A stretch of DNA of 8,647 nucleotides from Candidatus Adiutrix sp. (GTDB taxonomy: Bacteria; Desulfobacterota; Desulfarculia; Adiutricales; Adiutricaceae). The translations under genes were made by a program, and so were the position numbers. This document shows positions 6,111 to 8,647 of the stretch, piece after piece. Every line of letters starts with the position of its first letter. Within the stretch, counting starts at the first letter, position 1. The notes under the pieces are model-generated. The model saw only the letters and a list, made by a program, of their open reading frames with translations. It was not told the DNA's origin and made no database searches. The stretch covers positions 1 through 8,647 of the forward strand of contig JAITVE010000400.1 in NCBI GenBank assembly GCA_031285975.1, read 5' to 3'.

Positions 6111-7187
6111 ATGACGTTTCCATCACCAACCGCCGCGCCGCCGCCGACCGAAACCGGCTCCGTGCTGTTTTTCCAGCTCAAACACATCGGCGATTTTCTC
6201 ATGACCCTGCCCGCCCTGGGCCTGTGGCGGCAAACCCGCCCCCATGACCGCCTGGGCCTGGCGGCGGCCCCCGCCGTGGCCGAACTGGCCCGCCGCCACC
6301 CCTGGGTGGACGAGGTCTATATAGTAGACCGGGCCAAAAGCTGGCGTGAAAATTTCCGCCTGGCCCGCGCTATTGCCCGCGAACAATACGGCCAGGCCCT
6401 GATTTTCGATGGGCAGACCCGCTCCATCGTCACCGCCGCCCTGGCCGGGATTCCGCAGCGCCTGGGCGCGTCCGGCCTCTATGCTCTGGGCCAGGCCTCC
6501 CCCCTTTTCACCCGCGATATCGACCTGGGCCGCGACCTGCGGCTGGCCAGCCAGGCCTGGCGCTCCCAAAAAATGGCCGCCCTGGCCCTGGGCCGCGAAC
6601 CCGGTCCGCCCCTGCGCCCCATCGCCCCAACGCTGGCCCCCGAACATTACGCCCAGGCCGACCGCCTGATAGCGGAACTGGAGGGCGACGGCCCCGTAAT
6701 CGGCCTGACCCTGGCCGGCCGCCAGCCCGAAAAGTCCTGGCCCTTGGCCTCTTTCGCCGAGTTGGCCCGCCGCCTGTTTACAGAAAAACGCGCCCGCCTG
6801 TTCGTCACCGGCGGCCCGGCGGAAAGCGCGGCCGCACAAGCCCTGGCCCAGGCCGCCCGTGTGCCGGTGGCTGATTTCTGCGGCCGCACCGACCTGATGG
6901 CCGTCATCGCCCTGGCCGAGCGGAGCCGCCTGTTCATCACCATCGACACCGGCACCTCCCACCTGGCGGCCCTCACCGAAACGCCCCTCATCAGCCTTTT
7001 CATCTGGACGAGCCCCGCCCAGTGGCCCCCCCCAAGCCCCCACGCCCGCCTCCTGTGCTACGACTGGGCCCTCAAACGCTTCGGCCTCCGCCCCGGCGAA
7101 GGCTCCTGGAAATCCGCCCCCATCATCACCCCGGACATAGTTTTTGACGAAGCCGCCGCAATCCTTGAGCATCAACGACGGGCTTGA
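6111..7187 (+). CDS. Glycosyltransferase family 9 protein (heptosyltransferase-like)
   Basis: A 358-residue GT9 enzyme of the GT-B fold. The N-terminal domain starts with VLFFQLKHIGDFLMTLPAL (18-36), which carries the conserved K24 and G27-D28. The C-terminal half has GLTLAGRQPEKSWPL (198-212), matching the sugar-nucleotide region, and FITIDTGTSHLAAL (275-288) with D279 and H284, the family hallmark. Such enzymes add heptose or related sugars from ADP-activated donors to the lipopolysaccharide core at the inner face of the inner membrane; which linkage is made here cannot be decided. It follows the frameshifted hydrolase by 21 bases with only a weak GAAG ribosome site. About 15 Pro/Thr-rich residues precede the fold, so a somewhat later start is possible, though no good in-frame ATG precedes K24. 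The upstream genes give no LPS context. Confidence 0.9.
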   Translation: MTFPSPTAAPPPTETGSVLFFQLKHIGDFLMTLPALGLWRQTRPHDRLGLAAAPAVAELARRHPWVDEVYIVDRAKSWRENFRLARAIAREQYGQALIFDGQTRSIVTAALAGIPQRLGASGLYALGQASPLFTRDIDLGRDLRLASQAWRSQKMAALALGREPGPPLRPIAPTLAPEHYAQADRLIAELEGDGPVIGLTLAGRQPEKSWPLASFAELARRLFTEKRARLFVTGGPAESAAAQALAQAARVPVADFCGRTDLMAVIALAERSRLFITIDTGTSHLAALTETPLISLFIWTSPAQWPPPSPHARLLCYDWALKRFGLRPGEGSWKSAPIITPDIVFDEAAAILEHQRRA

Positions 7188-7211
7188 CAAAATATCCGCA
7201 GCGGGTACAGT
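7184..7211 (+). promoter_or_regulatory. Candidate sigma-70 promoter overlapping the GT9 stop codon
   Basis: A perfect TTGACA (7184-7189) contains the TGA stop of the glycosyltransferase. Sixteen bases later comes TACAGT (7206-7211), four of six consensus. Transcription would start near 7218 and the first small membrane-protein gene begins at 7246. The perfect -35 makes this the strongest promoter candidate in the window and suggests the downstream pair can be expressed on its own. Confidence 0.55.
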
Positions 7212-7245
7212 GTTGGTATCCGCAAGAATGCGCAGGGGTACGGCA

Positions 7246-7587
7246 ATGGAAAAAACACATGACCGCGTTCCGGCGGCAATAGTACAATGGATACCGTCCA
7301 TCGCCGCCCTTTTCACCATTGTCATGCCCTGTATTTTTTATGAACTGGCTGACTTTGTTGATAATTACCGACCCGCTTTTGGTTACTGCACCCCGCCATG
7401 GGTGGAGGCGCTCTATAAAGCCCTGCGCTTTGCCGTTCCCGCCTCGCCTGCCTTGGGGATGCTTTTAACCCTTTTCTCTCTATTTTTTGAAAAAAAGCAT
7501 CTAGGGCCGGGAGGAAAATTCCTGGCTATATTTGTCTTCTTGTGTTCCATAGTTAGTTTTTTCTGGTTCTTGTATGTCGTCTCATAA
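7246..7587 (+). CDS. Small three-helix membrane protein of unknown function, paralogue A
   Basis: I do not recognise the family. The product has 113 residues: a short polar N-terminus (MEKTHDRVP) and three predicted membrane segments at about 12-34, 60-81 and 92-112. A loop between the first two holds RPAF and TPPWVEALY. ATG 7246 is preferred over an in-frame ATG at 7144, which lies inside the glycosyltransferase, because AGGGG (7234-7238) sits seven bases upstream and because the neighbouring paralogue starts at the matching point. It shares DRVP, W..(I/L)P.IAALFT.VMP.IF.E, RP.F, TP..EALY and A.PASP.LGMLL.LF with the next gene. The pair uses visibly more A/T than the genes on the left, with TTT- and ATA-type codons, hinting at different ancestry or relaxed selection. 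No catalytic residues are evident. Confidence 0.78.
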   Translation: MEKTHDRVPAAIVQWIPSIAALFTIVMPCIFYELADFVDNYRPAFGYCTPPWVEALYKALRFAVPASPALGMLLTLFSLFFEKKHLGPGGKFLAIFVFLCSIVSFFWFLYVVS

Positions 7588-7633
7588 TTTGCCCATAGAA
7601 ATAGTGACAAGAAAGGCGCAGGGGTGCGGCCAC

Positions 7634-7981
7634 ATGAAAACAAGCGATCGCGTTCCAACAACAAAATGGAAAATACTGCCCTATATTGCCGCTCTTTTCA
7701 CCTTTGTCATGCCTTTTATTTTTTGTGAAGTCGGCCAGTATTACCGGCCCAGTTTTTACAACACCACGCCGTTTTTGGAAGCGCTCTACAGCACCCTTAT
7801 GTATGCCGCTCCCGCCTCGCCTGTCCTGGGGATGCTTTTGGCCCTTTTCGCTTTGTATTTGGGAAAAGAGGGCATTGGGCAACCTGGAAAACTTGTAGAT
7901 ATGATTGTCTTCTTTCTTCCCCTCGCTTGTTTTGTCATGCTGTTATTGGCCTTCTGGTCGCATAATTGGTCAATTGGGTAA
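7634..7981 (+). CDS. Small three-helix membrane protein of unknown function, paralogue B
   Basis: A 115-residue paralogue of the preceding gene, similar along its whole length. Membrane segments lie at about 13-33, 55-76 and 88-108. The most conserved parts are DRVP (5-8), IAALFTFVMPFIFCE (18-32), TPFLEALY (45-52) and the second helix with APASPVLGMLLALFAL (59-74). The start ATG 7634 has AGGGG (7620-7624) nine bases upstream. An in-frame ATG at 7574 inside the previous gene's end has no support, since its extra residues have no counterpart in the paralogue. The leaders of both genes share GCGCAGGGGT followed by A/G and CGGC, so the duplicated unit included the ribosome site. The gap to the first gene is 46 bases and no promoter is seen in it, so both are likely on one transcript. 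Confidence 0.78.
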   Translation: MKTSDRVPTTKWKILPYIAALFTFVMPFIFCEVGQYYRPSFYNTTPFLEALYSTLMYAAPASPVLGMLLALFALYLGKEGIGQPGKLVDMIVFFLPLACFVMLLLAFWSHNWSIG

Positions 7982-8039
7982 AAACGGGCTTTGTGGCCGC
8001 ATAACAAAACCCTTTCCCGTCACTGGTGATAACCCCGCC

Positions 8040-8066
8040 GTCATTCCGGCTAAGGCCGGAATCCAT
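8040..8066. repeat. ATTCC-type palindromic intergenic repeat, copy 2
   Basis: GTC, stem ATTCCGGC/GCCGGAAT around the loop TAAG, then CCAT: same length and layout as copy 1 at 4200-4226. The one stem difference (T-A pair in copy 1, G-C here) is compensated on both arms, so the hairpin itself is preserved. Confidence 0.78.
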
Positions 8067-8114
8067 GCCTTTCCCGTGCCGCCGACAAACCCACAACCGC
8101 GCCATGGCCCTATC

Positions 8115-8185
8115 GCAACGCCACTTGTTTGAGCCGTCCAGGCGAGTTGTGGCGTTGCTACACGGTCGTATCGGCTTGCTAACCG
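8115..8185. repeat. Structured repeat unit, copy 1
   Basis: A perfect 10-base stem, GCAACGCCAC (8115-8124) with GTGGCGTTGC (8149-8158), encloses 24 bases that contain a small inner GCC-N5-GGC stem. It is followed by CACGGTC (8161-8167) and TTGCTAACCG (8176-8185). The next copy starts 93 bases later. The strand of any transcript is unknown. Confidence 0.75.
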
Positions 8186-8207
8186 CGCCTCTTCCCCCGC
8201 CGCAAGC

Positions 8208-8279
8208 GCGGCGCCACTTGTCTGAGCCGTTCAGGCGAGTTGTGGCGCCGCTGCACGGTCATCCCATATTTGCTAGCCG
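8208..8279. repeat. Structured repeat unit, copy 2
   Basis: A perfect 10-base stem, GCGGCGCCAC (8208-8217) with GTGGCGCCGC (8242-8251), encloses 24 bases that differ from copy 1 at two positions. CACGGTC (8254-8260) and TTGCTAGCCG (8270-8279) follow. Two adjacent A/T pairs of the copy 1 stem are G/C pairs here, changed on both arms. Confidence 0.75.
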
Positions 8280-8289
8280 ACACGCAGAT

Positions 8290-8375
8290 CCAGGGGCGCG
8301 CAGCCCCTGGCGCGCGGAGATTCTTAAGAGGGGCTCGCGTTAGCCCCTCTTAAGCGGGGTTTGGGGCAGAGCCCC
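8290..8375. repeat. Cluster of three G4C/GC4 hairpins, possible terminators
   Basis: Three hairpins in a row: CCAGGGGC-gcgca-GCCCCTGG (8290-8310), CTTAAGAGGGGC with GCCCCTCTTAAG over eight bases (8323-8354, a perfect 12-base stem), and GGGGC-aga-GCCCC (8363-8375). None has a proper T run. Each has GGGGC...GCCCC at its core, so they may be related copies. They could end transcription from either side or be mobile repeat debris. Confidence 0.6.
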
Positions 8376-8416
8376 ATACTAATCCAGAATCTTCGCCGCG
8401 AAGCCGCGCCTCCCGC

Positions 8417-8453
8417 AAATATTGTGTCAATATTTATAGAATAATGTTATATT
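8417..8453 (+). promoter_or_regulatory. AT-rich promoter/operator-like island upstream of the gene at 8553
   Basis: A perfect palindrome, AAATATTG-TGT-CAATATTT (8417-8435), lies in the only strongly AT-rich segment of this region. Near it are -10-like words TAGAAT (8437-8442, five of six) and TATATT (8448-8453). No matching -35 is clear apart from a weak TTGTGT (8422-8427) within the palindrome. The symmetry suits a dimeric repressor or activator site. The family of the regulator cannot be told. Confidence 0.4.
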
Positions 8454-8524
8454 AATAGGCCATGACTCGGGCCTCATGCACTTGAAGCCGACCACGCCCG
8501 GAAAATAACGATTGCTACGACACT

Positions 8525-8540
8525 GGCCCCGCCGAGGGCC
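8525..8540 (+). promoter_or_regulatory. Small hairpin next to the ribosome site
   Basis: GGCCC (8525-8529) and GGGCC (8536-8540) can form a 5-base stem over six bases, ending one base before the GGAGG ribosome site (8542-8546) of the last gene. It might modulate translation initiation, but a stem this short is common in GC-rich DNA. Confidence 0.25.
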
Positions 8541-8552
8541 CGGAGGACTCAT

Positions 8553-8647
8553 ATGTCTGAAATTAAACGCAGGAACAAAGGCGACGACGCCCACAACGAC
8601 GAGGGCGGGCAGGTGCCGAGGCGGCAGACCAGGGTGACGCTGACCAA
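8553..8647 (+). CDS. Unidentified protein, N-terminal fragment
   Basis: The first 31 codons of a gene cut by the right edge. GGAGG (8542-8546) sits six bases before the ATG, the best-placed ribosome site in this part of the window. The visible residues (MSEIKRRNKGDDAHNDEGG, then QVPRRQTRVTLT) are highly charged, mixing Lys/Arg with Asp/Glu, with no hydrophobic segment, so the N-terminus is probably cytosolic and flexible. I cannot assign a family. The AT-rich palindrome about 120 bases upstream is the likely control point, with an untranslated leader of roughly 90-100 bases. Confidence 0.6.
   Translation, partial: MSEIKRRNKGDDAHNDEGGQVPRRQTRVTLT

Larger units (their letters stand above)
7982..8552. 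other. Gene-free region built of structured repeats and a regulatory island
   Basis: I find no credible coding sequence in these 571 bases; the open frames lack ribosome sites and consist of repeat sequence. In order it holds an ATTCC palindrome, two ~71-base stem-loop units, three G/C-rich hairpins and an AT-rich island before the gene at 8553. The sudden change from GC-rich hairpins to the AT-rich island at about 8416 is sharp. It looks like an intergenic site where repeats have accumulated. Confidence 0.7.

Noticed and set aside
6123..7325. 400-codon open frame on the minus strand opposite the GT9 gene
   Set aside because: The plus-strand frame has clear GT9 motifs; the antisense frame is a GC-bias shadow with Gly/Ala/Gln-rich content.
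8115..8279. CRISPR array
   Set aside because: Only two imperfect ~71-base units, with no short identical repeats, no unique spacers of constant size and no cas genes.
8026..8343. 105-codon open frame across the repeats
   Set aside because: It runs through the palindromes and stem-loop units, has no ribosome site, and its sequence is explained by repeat structure.
1..8647. tRNA or rRNA genes
   Set aside because: No cloverleaf with a proper T-loop or CCA-type end and no rRNA-like sequence was seen by eye.

Overview
The window is GC-rich bacterial DNA with dense, mostly same-strand genes and good Shine-Dalgarno sites. The codon bias is GC-rich. The LPS-type GT9 glycosyltransferase, CheA-type signalling and intergenic G4C/GC4 hairpins suggest a Gram-negative bacterium. 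A Desulfobacterota/deltaproteobacterial origin is my guess from overall style; no marker gene proves it.

Layout. (1) 1-162, minus strand: the start of gpsA, with a promoter at 196-224. (2) 163-636: an intergenic region holding the gpsA promoter and a plus-strand promoter at 494-522. The latter is followed by a very GC-rich leader that can fold in two mutually exclusive ways. (3) 637-4155: a signalling operon made of a single-domain CheY-like receiver, a CheA-family histidine kinase and a tandem-receiver protein. The kinase is domain-permuted: its dimerisation, ATPase and CheW-like modules come first, and the phosphotransfer (Hpt) and P2-like modules sit at the C-terminus. No receptor, CheW, CheB or CheR gene is in view. 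(4) 4156-4308: a repeat-bearing gap. (5) 4309-7187: a membrane-anchored coiled-coil protein of unknown function, a MaoC-type hydratase, a class I amidotransferase/C26 hydrolase broken by a frameshift in a nine-C run, and a GT9 glycosyltransferase. (6) 7246-7981: two tandem paralogous small membrane proteins, AT-richer than their neighbours. Their promoter overlaps the GT9 stop codon. (7) 7982-8552: a 571-base gene-free stretch packed with structured repeats, namely an ATTCC hairpin, two copies of a ~71-base stem-loop unit with compensatory base changes, and three G/C hairpins. An AT-rich promoter/operator-like island with a perfect 8-3-8 palindrome follows. (8) 8553-8647: the start of a new gene behind a strong ribosome binding site.

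The signalling genes probably act together: the kinase phosphorylates its own C-terminal His and passes phosphate to the CheY-like protein and/or the second receiver of the tandem protein. The most unusual items are the permuted kinase, the tandem compensated stem-loop repeats and the small membrane-protein pair with duplicated leaders.
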